From the NCBI GenBank assembly GCA_018668595.1, contig JABJCP010000031.1, positions 24,964-88,963 of the forward strand: a stretch of 64,000 bases of DNA. Reading direction: 5' to 3'. Made by a program: the position numbers and the translations under genes. Positions 9,468 to 20,476 of the stretch are shown one piece after another. The notes beneath the pieces are model-generated. The model saw only the letters and a list, made by a program, of their open reading frames with translations. It was not told the DNA's origin and searched no databases. The number at the start of each line of letters is the position of its first letter. Position 1 is the stretch's first letter. Source of the stretch: Candidatus Woesearchaeota archaeon (lineage in GTDB: Archaea; Nanobdellota; Nanobdellia; Woesearchaeales; UBA11576).

Positions 9468-10424
9468 CTAATTATTTTCTTTCTCGACAAGCTCAGAAAA
9501 CGCATGGTTAATTGTTTGTTCATCCCAACCTAATCCAACCAAGTGTTGTTTAATTTGAACAGGGTGATAACCTTGGTTTTTTGTTTGTAAAATAAATGTT
9601 TTTAATTGATTTAATTTTTGTCTATGTGCAGTTATTTCTACTTCTTGTTTTTTAAGTTTATGTTGATGTTGTGTATGTAAAACAAGAATAGTTACACCAA
9701 CCATTACAAAAATAACCAAAAATAAATAAATTGCTAATGAGCTTAAAGTTTGAACTACTCCCGGACTTGATAAACTATGAGTCTCGTCTTGGAATCCTGT
9801 TTGTTCTAAATGAGATTGAAGTAATTTTTTTTCTGAATTTGATAAATCTTCTAAACAGCAAGATAAATCTGCATCAATAAGTTCTGCTGCAGATCCCATC
9901 ATTTCTACTGCACCACAAAACTTTTGTTTAAAATCATAATTACAAGTTATATCTCCTCCAGATTGAACAAATCTAGATTCTAAAATATAATATTTATTTC
10001 CTGCTCGACCAGATAGTAATACTCCTGGAGTAAATTTGGAGATGATTTCTGAAAACGCATCAAAATTATTGAATTTAATTATAAAATCTTCATTAGAAAT
10101 TCCGCTACAAAATACAGGTGCTTCATTAACAGACCAACCTGTTGTTCCTTTAACTGCGCTAAACCAGTTTTCTTGTTCACCACCAATACCAACACATAGA
10201 TTCATAGAATCTACATTTTTCATAAATGGTGATGCAGATAATGCTCCACCTAATTTCACACGAGCATCGGCTAAATTTGAGACTGCTTTTCCAGTTATTG
10301 TATGATCTGATTGTAAAATAAAATAGAGTCCTGCAACTAAAAATACTATGAACGCTAGATGAATAAAGAAATTCTTTGAAGTAGTCCCCTCTTTCATAAC
10401 ATTTCCTCTTTTTTTATTGAACAA
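9468..10424 (-). CDS. Membrane protein with C-terminal GWxxxxIxxA-type helical tail
   Basis: Two TM segments; C-terminal GYHPVQIKQHLVGLGWDEQTINHAF. Confidence 0.55.
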   Translation of the reverse strand: MFNKKRGNVMKEGTTSKNFFIHLAFIVFLVAGLYFILQSDHTITGKAVSNLADARVKLGGALSASPFMKNVDSMNLCVGIGGEQENWFSAVKGTTGWSVNEAPVFCSGISNEDFIIKFNNFDAFSEIISKFTPGVLLSGRAGNKYYILESRFVQSGGDITCNYDFKQKFCGAVEMMGSAAELIDADLSCCLEDLSNSEKKLLQSHLEQTGFQDETHSLSSPGVVQTLSSLAIYLFLVIFVMVGVTILVLHTQHQHKLKKQEVEITAHRQKLNQLKTFILQTKNQGYHPVQIKQHLVGLGWDEQTINHAFSELVEKENN

Positions 10425-10517
10425 ATTTTATTTTTATTAAACAAATTAAAAAATTATTAAACAATTAATAAACAATTATTAAAAAATTGTCAAAAAAATA
10501 TTAAAAACATAACCGCA

Positions 10518-12053
10518 TTATTTCTCTACTGCAGTTCCCAAGTTTTCAAAATCTTCTCCTGCAAAAAATAGATTTAATTTTTCATTAAGATCTTCAATTT
10601 TTACTCGTACTTGTTTTGCAGTATCTCTATTACGTAAAGTTAAAACTCCTTTCTCAAGAGTATCAAAGTCAACAGTTACACAAATAGGAGTTCCAATTTC
10701 ATCCATTCGAGCATATCGACGACCTACAGATCCACTTTTATCATAAAAGCAATTGAAATTATTTTTTACAGTCGCAAACACTTCTCTTGCTTTATCTTGT
10801 AATTTATTAATTAAAGGTAGTACTGCTACTTGCACAGGTGCGATTTTAGGATTTAATTTGAGTACAGTTACTTCATTTCCTTTTTCATCTTTTCTTGTCG
10901 AATATGCATCAAACATAAAAACTAAAAATGCGCGGTCTACACCAAGACTTGGTTCTGCAACAACAAAAGGAACTACTTTTTTCTTTGTTTCCTCGTCAAA
11001 GATGCTCATATCTTTTTTACTGTGTTTCATGTGTTGTTGTAAATCAAAATCACTTCTGTCTGCTATTCCTTGTAGTTCTTTCCATCCAAATGGAAATTTA
11101 TATTCTAAGTCCCAACAATCTGAACTGTAGTGAGCCATTTCATCTTTTCTGTGTTGTCTAATTCTAAAGTTTTCTTTGCACGCTCCAAGTTCTTCAAACC
11201 ATTTTGTTTCTGTTACAAGCCAAAATGCGTGCCAACCATTTGTTATAATTCCTTTTTCAAGTGCAACTGAAGCTTTCATCAAAACAGGTTCTTTTTCATT
11301 CTCTTGCATTTCTGCAGAATAAACTAATAATTCATAATCTTTTATTTCGTCGACGTATGGACATTCTTTTTCTTTATCAGGATGTACAAAATATTCTATT
11401 TCCATCTGTTCAAACTCTCTCAAACGGAATAAAAAGTTTCGTGGAGCAATTTCATTTCTAAATGCTTTTCCCATTTGTGCAATTCCAAAGGGTAATTTTA
11501 AACGAGAAGTTTCTACTACATTTTTAAAATTTGCAAAAATCAATTGTGCTGTTTCTCCTCTAAGATATGCTACTGCTTTATCTCCTTCTACAGGTCCAAC
11601 AAATGTTTTGAATAATAAATTAAAAACTTTACAATCTCCAAGTTCGTCACTTCCACATTTTGTACACTTAACATCTTTTTCTTTTATTAATTTATCAAAA
11701 TCTTCAGATGATAATCCTTCTGCCTGAACACCTAATTGATCTTCAACAATATGATCTGCGCGCATATTTTCATTACATTTTTTACATGCAACCATCACAT
11801 CTCCAAATCCACCAACATGTCCTGATGCTACCCATACCTTAGGATTACAAATTATACTACCATCAATTCCTACCATATCTTCTTTATCTTGTACATGATA
11901 TTTCCACCAAGAGTTCATTATATTTCTTTTTAGTTGAGCTCCTAATGGTCCATAATCAAAGAATCCTGAAAAACCACCATAAATTTCACTGCTAGGATAT
12001 ACAAATCCTTTTTTCTTACAAAACACTGCCATTTCGTCTATATTTATTGCCAT
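10518..12053 (-). CDS. glyS: Glycyl-tRNA synthetase
   Basis: KRGFxxPSSEIYGG-like N-terminus, YLRGETAQ, RNEIAPRNFLFRLREFEQMEIE, EPSLGVDRAFL. Confidence 0.95.
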   Translation of the reverse strand: MAINIDEMAVFCKKKGFVYPSSEIYGGFSGFFDYGPLGAQLKRNIMNSWWKYHVQDKEDMVGIDGSIICNPKVWVASGHVGGFGDVMVACKKCNENMRADHIVEDQLGVQAEGLSSEDFDKLIKEKDVKCTKCGSDELGDCKVFNLLFKTFVGPVEGDKAVAYLRGETAQLIFANFKNVVETSRLKLPFGIAQMGKAFRNEIAPRNFLFRLREFEQMEIEYFVHPDKEKECPYVDEIKDYELLVYSAEMQENEKEPVLMKASVALEKGIITNGWHAFWLVTETKWFEELGACKENFRIRQHRKDEMAHYSSDCWDLEYKFPFGWKELQGIADRSDFDLQQHMKHSKKDMSIFDEETKKKVVPFVVAEPSLGVDRAFLVFMFDAYSTRKDEKGNEVTVLKLNPKIAPVQVAVLPLINKLQDKAREVFATVKNNFNCFYDKSGSVGRRYARMDEIGTPICVTVDFDTLEKGVLTLRNRDTAKQVRVKIEDLNEKLNLFFAGEDFENLGTAVEK

Positions 12054-12216
12054 CGTTTACACCTATTAATTTATAATCAATTTACAACTAGTTCTATATC
12101 TCTTAGTTCTATCTCTCTTTATAGATTAAATATAACTTTTTATTTATATAGTTTATGTTAAATGAACTTAAATAAACATTAGAATTAATTATTACTTAAT
12201 TAAATTAACAAATAAT

Positions 12217-13491
12217 TTATTTAACCAACCACGCAACTTCATCTGCACCAAGTTCATACTTTTCAGCAAAATCTGCTCTTAATCCTTGATCTTTTTTCAT
12301 CATAAATTGCATGTAAGGTAAAACATCTTGAATAACTCTTCGCTTTGAAGTGTGCATCATCGAAGCAAGTTTTTCTGATATTGCAATTCTTTTTTGATAT
12401 TTCATTTTTGCTTGCCATAATTTCAAAAGACGCATTGTTGGTTTGTATTGTACAAATTTTTTGTATTTTTCTTTTTTTGAAAGTGCAACCCCTCCTGTCA
12501 AATACGCATTTACATAAACTAAAAATCGCCAATGCTGCCATCGTCTTATTCTTCGATTCATTATATCTGCTTTACTCATCCAATCATAAGCATTGGCCAA
12601 GTCTTCAGGTTCAGTATATTCATTAGGTAGGTTCTCGTCGAGCCATAACATTAATTGATTCAGATCTTCATCTACTTTATTCATAGCACTTAATGCTAAG
12701 TTTATATCAGTGGTTTTTAAAATTATAAGTAATGCATCTACTATTGATTGTTTTTGTAATCTCTCAGATAATTCATCTAATTCCCCTTTATTTAACCTGC
12801 CATCAGATGATAATATTTGCAAATCATTAATAGCTGCTCTAAGATCTCCTCCTGCTCGCCGAGCTAAAGCATCAATATCCTCTGGCACATATTCAATGTT
12901 TTCTAAATCTGCTATTTTTTTCAAAATAGATGAGATTGATCTATATTCTAAAATATTAAATTCTACTAATTCACAGATTTTTCTCATTGCTTTCATTTTT
13001 TGATCATAAGGATTTTCTCCAACAACTATTATGGGAAATGAACTTTTTTCAATAACTTTACTTAATTCTAATAATCCTCCTCTGTCTTTTGTTCCAGAAA
13101 TTCCATCTACTTCATCAACAAGTATTAATTTTCCACGAGCAAATAAACTCATTTGTTGTGTTGCACTTCCTAGAATTGAAGAAATATGATCTTTATTTCT
13201 AAAGTCACTTGCATTTAATTCAATAATTTCCAACTCAAGATCTTTTGCTATCGCATATACTGATACTGTTTTTCCACATCCTGGCGGACCATATAGAAAC
13301 ATTGCTTTTTTTCCACTTGATTTTACTTTAAATTTTTCAACAAAATCTTTGAGCCGTCCAACTGCAGTATCTTGCCCTACAACATCAGAACAATTAGCAG
13401 GAATATATTTCAAAATCCAGGGTTTATCATATTTTCGCATTTTATAATATAATAAAATATAGACTTGTTTATTAATTTTAGTATTGTTCAA
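12217..13491 (-). CDS. rfcL: Replication factor C large subunit
   Basis: LYGPPGCGKTVSVYAIA, ILVDEVDGI, GDLRAAINDLQ; start likely an internal ATG (MRKYDKPWILKYIP). Confidence 0.92.
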   Translation of the reverse strand: MNNTKINKQVYILLYYKMRKYDKPWILKYIPANCSDVVGQDTAVGRLKDFVEKFKVKSSGKKAMFLYGPPGCGKTVSVYAIAKDLELEIIELNASDFRNKDHISSILGSATQQMSLFARGKLILVDEVDGISGTKDRGGLLELSKVIEKSSFPIIVVGENPYDQKMKAMRKICELVEFNILEYRSISSILKKIADLENIEYVPEDIDALARRAGGDLRAAINDLQILSSDGRLNKGELDELSERLQKQSIVDALLIILKTTDINLALSAMNKVDEDLNQLMLWLDENLPNEYTEPEDLANAYDWMSKADIMNRRIRRWQHWRFLVYVNAYLTGGVALSKKEKYKKFVQYKPTMRLLKLWQAKMKYQKRIAISEKLASMMHTSKRRVIQDVLPYMQFMMKKDQGLRADFAEKYELGADEVAWLVK

Positions 13492-13530
13492 TATAAGACT
13501 AAATCATTAAAAAAAAATGTTAAACTTATT

Positions 13531-14469
13531 CTAATTTCCCAAATAATAAGGCATTTCTTGTCCACAGGCTTTTGATGCTATCTGACTCCCTAAATGTCCG
13601 CATGCTTCTAAATGAATTCCTTGTACATAACCAAAAAGAAATCCTGCAGCATATGAATCTCCTGCACCAGTTGTATTAACAACCTTAACAGGATATATAG
13701 GAATTTCAAAACTTAGACCCTTGTTCAAAACCACGCTTCCTTTTTTTCCTTTTTTAAAAAGTGTGATTTCACAAAGTTTACTTAATTCTTGTACAGCTTT
13801 TTCGGGTTCCACACCAACAAGTGCTTCTGCTTCTTCTTCGGTTACAAATAAAATATCAATATAATTATTAATTAAATGATCAATATTTTTTTTCTCAACT
13901 TCAACTACATTTTCAGCAGCTAAATCAAAACTTATTTTCGCACCAACTGATTTTGCATATTCTATTGCAGCCATTACTTTATCTGGTCGAGATAATAATT
14001 CATATCCAGATGTGTGAAAGATTTTGGTAAAATTCATCTGAGAAATATCAAATCCATAAGTTTCTGCTTGGCCCATATCAACCATCATGCTTCTTTCTCC
14101 ATCAGGAGTTATTAATGCATAACAAATACCGCTCCTTCCAGAGGTTATATCAAAACAATTATCAACTCCTATTGAGTTTAAATTTTTAATATAGTGTTTA
14201 CCAACTAAATCAGTTCCTAAACTTCCAAATAATCCACAATGTAATCCTAAATTAGAAGCTCCGCGAATTGTATTTGCAGGTGATCCTCCCGGAACTAGAA
14301 CTTTTTCTTTCTCTTCAATAAAATCTAAAAAACTGTTCAAATCAATATGTCTTTTTCTATTAAATGCTCCTTTTTTAAATCCTACATAATGAAGTTCTGC
14401 ATCAGTAACTGTAATAATGCAATCAGTTACTGCATTTGCAAGACCTACTAAATCTAATATTTTTTTCAT
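13531..14469 (-). CDS. PfkB-family sugar/nucleoside kinase (adenosine kinase-like)
   Basis: GGSPANTIRGASNLG and NTTGAGDSYAAGFLFG signatures. Confidence 0.88.
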   Translation of the reverse strand: MKKILDLVGLANAVTDCIITVTDAELHYVGFKKGAFNRKRHIDLNSFLDFIEEKEKVLVPGGSPANTIRGASNLGLHCGLFGSLGTDLVGKHYIKNLNSIGVDNCFDITSGRSGICYALITPDGERSMMVDMGQAETYGFDISQMNFTKIFHTSGYELLSRPDKVMAAIEYAKSVGAKISFDLAAENVVEVEKKNIDHLINNYIDILFVTEEEAEALVGVEPEKAVQELSKLCEITLFKKGKKGSVVLNKGLSFEIPIYPVKVVNTTGAGDSYAAGFLFGYVQGIHLEACGHLGSQIASKACGQEMPYYLGN

Positions 14470-14654
14470 CTATATCCCTCTATCTCAACAATAGTTTAAT
14501 AATACTAAGAACCTCTTTTTTGTTAACATAACCATCTACACTAATTAAAATTTAGGTATTAGAGTTTATAAGGTTTACTATATTTTATCATGTTTAATAC
14601 ATAAAAACACAATATAACTAAAAACAAAAAAATCAAAAAAAACTAAAACTGATA

Positions 14655-15239
14655 TTAGACCTTTCTTTCAACATAATTAACCAATGTTCTAATATCCATT
14701 CCAGTACTTCCAATTAAAGGAGTTAAAACATTAAAATAAGATCCTACAGCATAATGTCTAAACGGCAATCCTGTTATGTGTTTTAAACTTCCTGTCCTTC
14801 TTTTCTGACCTACCACTAGATAGCCTCCTTTAAAATTGGCTACAAATGGAACAATATAAACCCCTATTTCTTTTTGAGGTATGTAAAAATAAGTTACATT
14901 TGCCATAGTTTCAAAAGTCTTAAATCCCTTGCCAATCTTTTCGACAGCTTCTTTAAGTTTTCCTACTATAAACTGCTGAGGTTTAAAATCCAAATCAGAT
15001 TCAGAACCAGATCCAAATTCATCAGCCATATAATTTTTACAAGCGACTAGAATATGATTAGAATTATTACTTTTTTCAAGACCATATTGGTTTATTTCAG
15101 CTATAATTTCGCTCTTACGTTTGCGCATTTTACTAAAATCTTTTTCGATATGCTTGGATCTTGACCCTAACCACCAGAAAAAAGCTATTGATAAAGCAAT
15201 AGCAACCAATAAATAATAAATACCACTTACTGTAGCCAT
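14655..15239 (-). CDS. Hypothetical single-TM protein
   Basis: N-terminal TM SGIYYLLVAIALSIAFFWWLG. Confidence 0.55.
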   Translation of the reverse strand: MATVSGIYYLLVAIALSIAFFWWLGSRSKHIEKDFSKMRKRKSEIIAEINQYGLEKSNNSNHILVACKNYMADEFGSGSESDLDFKPQQFIVGKLKEAVEKIGKGFKTFETMANVTYFYIPQKEIGVYIVPFVANFKGGYLVVGQKRRTGSLKHITGLPFRHYAVGSYFNVLTPLIGSTGMDIRTLVNYVERKV

Positions 15240-15406
15240 ATAATCACCTATTTTATTTTATAAATATAATGAACTAGTTTAATTACAACAAATATAACTA
15301 TTTAAACATTTCTTAAACCAATCATAATATTACTAATATAAATATACAATACAAATATGCAATTCACCTAAACTTTTATAAACAATATCCTATCTCTGAA
15401 CTTAAA

Positions 15407-17920
15407 ATGTCATCAGAAACTAAAGAACAAAAACAAGAAGAAACAGAAGAAGAATTCCCTAAAAGATATGATCCTAAGGTAGAAGAACCTCATTGGCAAA
15501 AGTTTTGGGATGATAATCAAATATCTAAATTTGATCCTAAAGACACTACTAGAAAAATTTTTTCTATTGATACTCCTCCGCCTACGGTTTCAGGTAAAAT
15601 GCATTTAGGTCATGCATTTGGTAATTCTCAACAAGATTTTATTGCAAGATTCAAAAGAATGAATGGATTTAATGTTCTTCAACCATTTGGTACTGATGAT
15701 AATGGTCTTCCTACTCAAACTTTAATTCAAAAATTAAAACATGTTAGAGCAAAAGATCTTGGGCGAACTAAATTTAGTAAGCTTTGCATTGAAACTTTAG
15801 AAAATGAATTAAAACCTACATACTTAGCAGATTGGAAACGGTTAGGTATCAGTTGTGATTTTGATGTTAAATATTCTACTATCGATCCACACTCTAGAAA
15901 AGTTTCTCAAAAATCTTTTATTGATCTTTACAATGCAGGTCGGCAATATAGAATAGACGCGCCAGCAATGTTTTGTCCTCATTGTAAAACTGCAATTGCG
16001 CAAGTTGAATGTGAGGATAAAGATATTGCTAGTTTTTTTAATGATATTGTTTTCAAAATAACTACTGAAGATGGCAAAGAAGAGGAATTAATTATTGCAA
16101 CTACACGTCCTGAACTTCTTCCTGCTTGTGTTGCAATTTTTTATCATCCTGAAGACAAAAGATTCCATCATCTAAGAGGAAAAACTGCAAAGGTTCCATT
16201 ATATGATATGCAAGTTCCAATTCTAGAAGACAAACGTGCAGATCCCCAAAAAGGCACAGGTATTGTTATGTGTTGTACTTTTGGTGATCAAACAGATTGT
16301 GAATGGCAAAAAGCACACAAGTTACCAATTATTGAAGCTATTGGTAAAGACGGTAAGATGACAGAGGTTGCAGGTAAGTATCAAGGTAATAGTCCAGAAA
16401 TTGCGAGAAAACTAATTATTGAAGATCTTAAAGACAGCAAACTTCTTCTAACCCAAAAACCAATCACACACGCAGTTAATGTTCACGAACGTTGTGAAAC
16501 TCCTGTTGAATTTATTCAGTCTAAACAATGGTTTATAAAATATCTTGACTTAAAAGATAAAATGCTCGAGTGGGGAAATGAACTTAAATGGTTCCCACAC
16601 CATATGAAAAATCGTTATGATAATTGGGTTAATTGTCTTGCGTGGGATTGGTGCATCTCAAGACAAATTTTCTTTGGAATTCCTTTTCCTGTTTGGTATT
16701 GTAAAGATTGTGATGAAGTGATTCTTGCAAAAGAAGAAGATCTTCCCGTTGATCCACTAGAACAAAAACCACCCATAGATGAATGTCCTAAATGCAAATG
16801 CAAAGAATTTATCGGCGAGAAAGACATAATAAACACTTGGGCAACTTCGTCTTTAACGCCCACTATTGTAAAAGAACTTTTCAAAGGAGAACCTTGTTAT
16901 GAAAAACTAAAATCTGAACCTATGAGTTTACGTCCTCAAGGTCATGACATTATTTCATTCTGGTTATTCAATACTGTTGTTAAAAGTCAACTTCATCACA
17001 ATATGCTTCCTTGGAATGATTGTTTTATTAATGGTTGGATGCTTGATCCTAAGGGTAAAAAAATGAGTAAGTCAAAAGGAAATGTCGTCGAGCCTCAAGT
17101 TATGATTGAAAAATATTGTGCAGATGCGCTTAGATTCATGGCTGCAGGTTGTAGTCTCGGAGAAGATCTTCCTTTCCCTGAAAAAGAACTTGTTGCAGGA
17201 ACTAAAACACTTAATAAAATTTGGAATGCTTCAAGATTTGCATTAATGCATTTAGAAAACTTTGATCCTAATAGTATTGATAAAGAAAAAATTGAATCTA
17301 ACTTAGAAGTAATCGATAAGTGGCTTATTTCAAAATTAAATAAAGTAATAAAAGCAGGAACTGATTCTTTTGAAAAACATGAATTTTCAAAGTGTCGTTC
17401 TGAAACTGATAAATTTTTTTGGCAGGTATTTTGTGATAATTATTTAGAGCTTTGTAAATATAGAATTTATTCTGAAGATATTGAACCTGAAAAAAAATTG
17501 TCTGCTCAATATACTATATACAAAGTATTACTCGCAACATTAAAATTATATTCGCCATTCTTACCACATATTACTGAAGCAATTTATCAGAGATTCTTTA
17601 AAGAATTTGAATCAGATATTTCTATTCACATTTCTAAGTGGCCTAAATTTGAAGAAAATTTGATTAATGAAACTTCTGAAAATGCAGGTGATCTTGCAGT
17701 AGATATTGTGGGCGCAATTAGAAAATACAAAAGTGAAAATCAACTTTCTCTTAAATCAGAGCTTCCAGAACTAAATATTGACAAACCTGAGTTTGAGGAT
17801 AAGATTAATCTAGTAATCGCAGATATTTGTGCTGTAACCCACGCAAAAGGAGTTAAATTTGGAAAGCTTAATAAAGAACCTATCCTTACCAATGAGTTCG
17901 GCGTGGGCTTATATCTTTAA
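15407..17920 (+). CDS. valS: Valyl-tRNA synthetase
   Basis: PPPTVSGKMHLGHAFG (HIGH), KMSKSKGNVV (KMSKS), ATTRPELLPACVA editing domain. Confidence 0.96.
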   Translation: MSSETKEQKQEETEEEFPKRYDPKVEEPHWQKFWDDNQISKFDPKDTTRKIFSIDTPPPTVSGKMHLGHAFGNSQQDFIARFKRMNGFNVLQPFGTDDNGLPTQTLIQKLKHVRAKDLGRTKFSKLCIETLENELKPTYLADWKRLGISCDFDVKYSTIDPHSRKVSQKSFIDLYNAGRQYRIDAPAMFCPHCKTAIAQVECEDKDIASFFNDIVFKITTEDGKEEELIIATTRPELLPACVAIFYHPEDKRFHHLRGKTAKVPLYDMQVPILEDKRADPQKGTGIVMCCTFGDQTDCEWQKAHKLPIIEAIGKDGKMTEVAGKYQGNSPEIARKLIIEDLKDSKLLLTQKPITHAVNVHERCETPVEFIQSKQWFIKYLDLKDKMLEWGNELKWFPHHMKNRYDNWVNCLAWDWCISRQIFFGIPFPVWYCKDCDEVILAKEEDLPVDPLEQKPPIDECPKCKCKEFIGEKDIINTWATSSLTPTIVKELFKGEPCYEKLKSEPMSLRPQGHDIISFWLFNTVVKSQLHHNMLPWNDCFINGWMLDPKGKKMSKSKGNVVEPQVMIEKYCADALRFMAAGCSLGEDLPFPEKELVAGTKTLNKIWNASRFALMHLENFDPNSIDKEKIESNLEVIDKWLISKLNKVIKAGTDSFEKHEFSKCRSETDKFFWQVFCDNYLELCKYRIYSEDIEPEKKLSAQYTIYKVLLATLKLYSPFLPHITEAIYQRFFKEFESDISIHISKWPKFEENLINETSENAGDLAVDIVGAIRKYKSENQLSLKSELPELNIDKPEFEDKINLVIADICAVTHAKGVKFGKLNKEPILTNEFGVGLYL

Positions 17921-18105
17921 AATCTGCTATTTGAAGCTGTTTTAAACTGAGATTTAAAGATATATAATATTTAGTTGAGATATAGGAATAATTAAAAACT
18001 AGATTCTTTCATACCGATGTAATCGAAAAAATTACGATACGTGGGGCAATAATTACGAAAAAAAATGTCTTATAGAGACAACTAACTAGCTTGGAGGGCG
18101 AGCAA

Positions 18106-18747
18106 ATGAATAAAATAAAAAATAGTATATCCACTATATTAAAAGAGTATAATGTACCTATAGAAAAAACCGTTAATGGTCTTATGAGCTTACATTTTAC
18201 ACCTTTGGCAGCAGATAAGTTTGAAAAAGATATTGGATCTTTAGAAAATAGAATTGCAAGTAAAACTTATTTGGATCTAAAAGAAAATAACGAATTTTGT
18301 GTTGAAAAAGTTGAGAAAAAACAGTTTGTTGTTAATATAAATCAAAAATATATTACCAACATAGATGGTCAAGATATTGATTATCAAATGACTGGCGCAT
18401 TAGTTCTTGCGTTTGGAAGTCAAGGATATGCTTGTTTTGAATCAAATTATGGAGAACTTGATTTTTATAACAACACATTAGAAGTTATGAATCTTATTCA
18501 AAAAGATAGTTCTTTTATTGTTGATGACTTAGGCAAGGGCGTTTTTTTTATTGATTCAGAAGAGTGTACTGAAGAATTATTAGAAGAAGATTTAACAATT
18601 GTAGCATATGAAAATCAAAGTCATCTTCATCCAGAAGAAGTAGATTTTGATAATACCGACCAAGTATTAGCAGGACCTAGTGTTAGTAAAAAGCACGAAG
18701 AAGCTTCTAATGTTATGAATACATTTTCATACAACCCTGAAAATTAA
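18106..18747 (+). CDS. Hypothetical protein
   Basis: ATG at 18106 preceded by GGAGGG; ORF track starts at upstream TTG 18091. Confidence 0.6.
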   Translation: MNKIKNSISTILKEYNVPIEKTVNGLMSLHFTPLAADKFEKDIGSLENRIASKTYLDLKENNEFCVEKVEKKQFVVNINQKYITNIDGQDIDYQMTGALVLAFGSQGYACFESNYGELDFYNNTLEVMNLIQKDSSFIVDDLGKGVFFIDSEECTEELLEEDLTIVAYENQSHLHPEEVDFDNTDQVLAGPSVSKKHEEASNVMNTFSYNPEN

Positions 18748-18849
18748 AAGTTAAAAACAAAGAAAACATAGTTTAATTATTAAAAGAAATTTTAACTTTC
18801 AGAAATTTTTTATTTTCTTAATTTTATAAATTCAAAAATAATAATAATA

Positions 18850-20283
18850 TCAAATTCTTTTCCATCTTGTTCCTTGATGAGTATCTTCAACAATTATTCC
18901 CAATTCTTTAAGCTTGTCACGAAGCTCGTCTGATTTTGACCAATCTTTATTTTTTCGAGCTTCTTCTCGAGCCAATATCAGTTGTTTTTCTTCAACACTA
19001 AGCTCTCCTTTTTCATGGTTCATTACTCCAAGTACGCAGTCAAAACTCATCATTACATCTCTAACCAATTCTACATCTGAAATTACCAACTTATTTTCTG
19101 CAATTAATTTGTTGATTTCATTCATAAAATTAAATATTGCCGCAAGTCCGCCACTAATATTTAAATCGTCATCCATTGATTCTTCAAAAGATTTTTTAGC
19201 AGCATCAATAAATTTAGAAACCTGCGTATTAGAATCACCGCGGAGTTTTATCTCGTCGAGTTTATCAAGAAAATTGTAAAATTTAGATAATGTTTCGGGA
19301 ATTTGTTTTAGTTCATCTTCTCGAAAATCAAGTTGTTGACGATAATGTGTTCGAAGTAATTCAAATCTTATTGCTTTTGAATCATATCCTTTACTAATCA
19401 AATCATTAAGAGTATAAAAATTTCCTAAACTTTTGCTCATTTTTTCTCCATTTACTATTAAATGAGCATTATGAATCCAATAATTAACATATTTATGTCC
19501 TGATGCACATTCACTTTGCGCAATTTCATTTGTGTGATGTGGAAAAACTAAATCAACTCCTCCTGTGTGGATATCAAATGTTTCTCCAAGTATTTTTCTG
19601 CTCATCGCACTACATTCAACATGCCATCCAGGTCTACCTTTTCCAATTTCTGTGTTCCAAAAAACATCTCCATCTTCAGGAGCATATACTTTCCAAAGTG
19701 CAAAGTCTCGTGCATTTTCTTTTTCATATTCGTCTGATGAATCGAGTCTTCCATCTGCATTTTTCTTTAATTGTTCCACGTCAAGATTTGCAAGTTTCCC
19801 ATATTCAGAAAATGATTCTATTTTAAAATAAATATCTCCTTTTTCTGTTTTGTAAGCATGTCCTTTTTCAAGTAAAGTTTTGATCAATTCAACCATTTCA
19901 TCAATATTATCTGTTGCGCGAGGTAGGTGTTCGGGAATTTCGCAATTAAGAGTTTTCAAATCCTCCAAAAACTTTCCAGTATAAAACACAGTAAATTCTT
20001 TCAAGCTTTTTCCTTGAGCTTGAGAATCTCTTATTGTTTTGTCATCTACATCAGTTATATTCATCACATGATTCAAAGAATATCCTTTGTATTTCAAATA
20101 TCTCCGAAGCAAATCTACAAAAATAGATGCGCGAAGATTTCCAATATGTACTTGATTATAAACTGTCGGTCCACAACTGTACATTGAAACCTGCCCGTCT
20201 ACATTCGATTTGAACTCTTCTTTAGTTCTAGTGAGTGTATTAAATAATTTAAGAGCCATAATATAAAACAAAATTGACTTCAT
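18850..20283 (-). CDS. cysS: Cysteinyl-tRNA synthetase
   Basis: CGPTVYNQVHIGNLR, GWHVECSAMS, FPHHTNEIAQSE, KMSKSLGNF; start may be MALKLFNTL. Confidence 0.96.
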   Translation of the reverse strand: MKSILFYIMALKLFNTLTRTKEEFKSNVDGQVSMYSCGPTVYNQVHIGNLRASIFVDLLRRYLKYKGYSLNHVMNITDVDDKTIRDSQAQGKSLKEFTVFYTGKFLEDLKTLNCEIPEHLPRATDNIDEMVELIKTLLEKGHAYKTEKGDIYFKIESFSEYGKLANLDVEQLKKNADGRLDSSDEYEKENARDFALWKVYAPEDGDVFWNTEIGKGRPGWHVECSAMSRKILGETFDIHTGGVDLVFPHHTNEIAQSECASGHKYVNYWIHNAHLIVNGEKMSKSLGNFYTLNDLISKGYDSKAIRFELLRTHYRQQLDFREDELKQIPETLSKFYNFLDKLDEIKLRGDSNTQVSKFIDAAKKSFEESMDDDLNISGGLAAIFNFMNEINKLIAENKLVISDVELVRDVMMSFDCVLGVMNHEKGELSVEEKQLILAREEARKNKDWSKSDELRDKLKELGIIVEDTHQGTRWKRI

Positions 20284-20476
20284 TTATATTATTTATTATA
20301 GAAATCAACTCCGAATAACAATTTTAAGGCCACTGAAAAGTAGCAAAAAAAAGAAAGCTTTTTAAACTCGAACGTGCACATTAAGCAAATAAAGAGGTAA
20401 AATGATCAAATTAAACATACTATAGTAGTTATATAACAAAAATTCAAATAATTATAATTCAATATTTCCTAATAAA

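Noticed and set aside
10753-11130. 125-aa ORF opposite glyS
   Set aside because: Antisense shadow of glycyl-tRNA synthetase.
18010-18090. Riboswitch-like leader before 18106 (GTAAT/ATTAC and TGTCT/AGACA stems)
   Set aside because: Stems are only 5 bp and common by chance in AT-rich sequence.
18914-19279. 121-aa ORF (and others to 20187) opposite cysS
   Set aside because: Antisense shadows of cysteinyl-tRNA synthetase; no RBS or domain.
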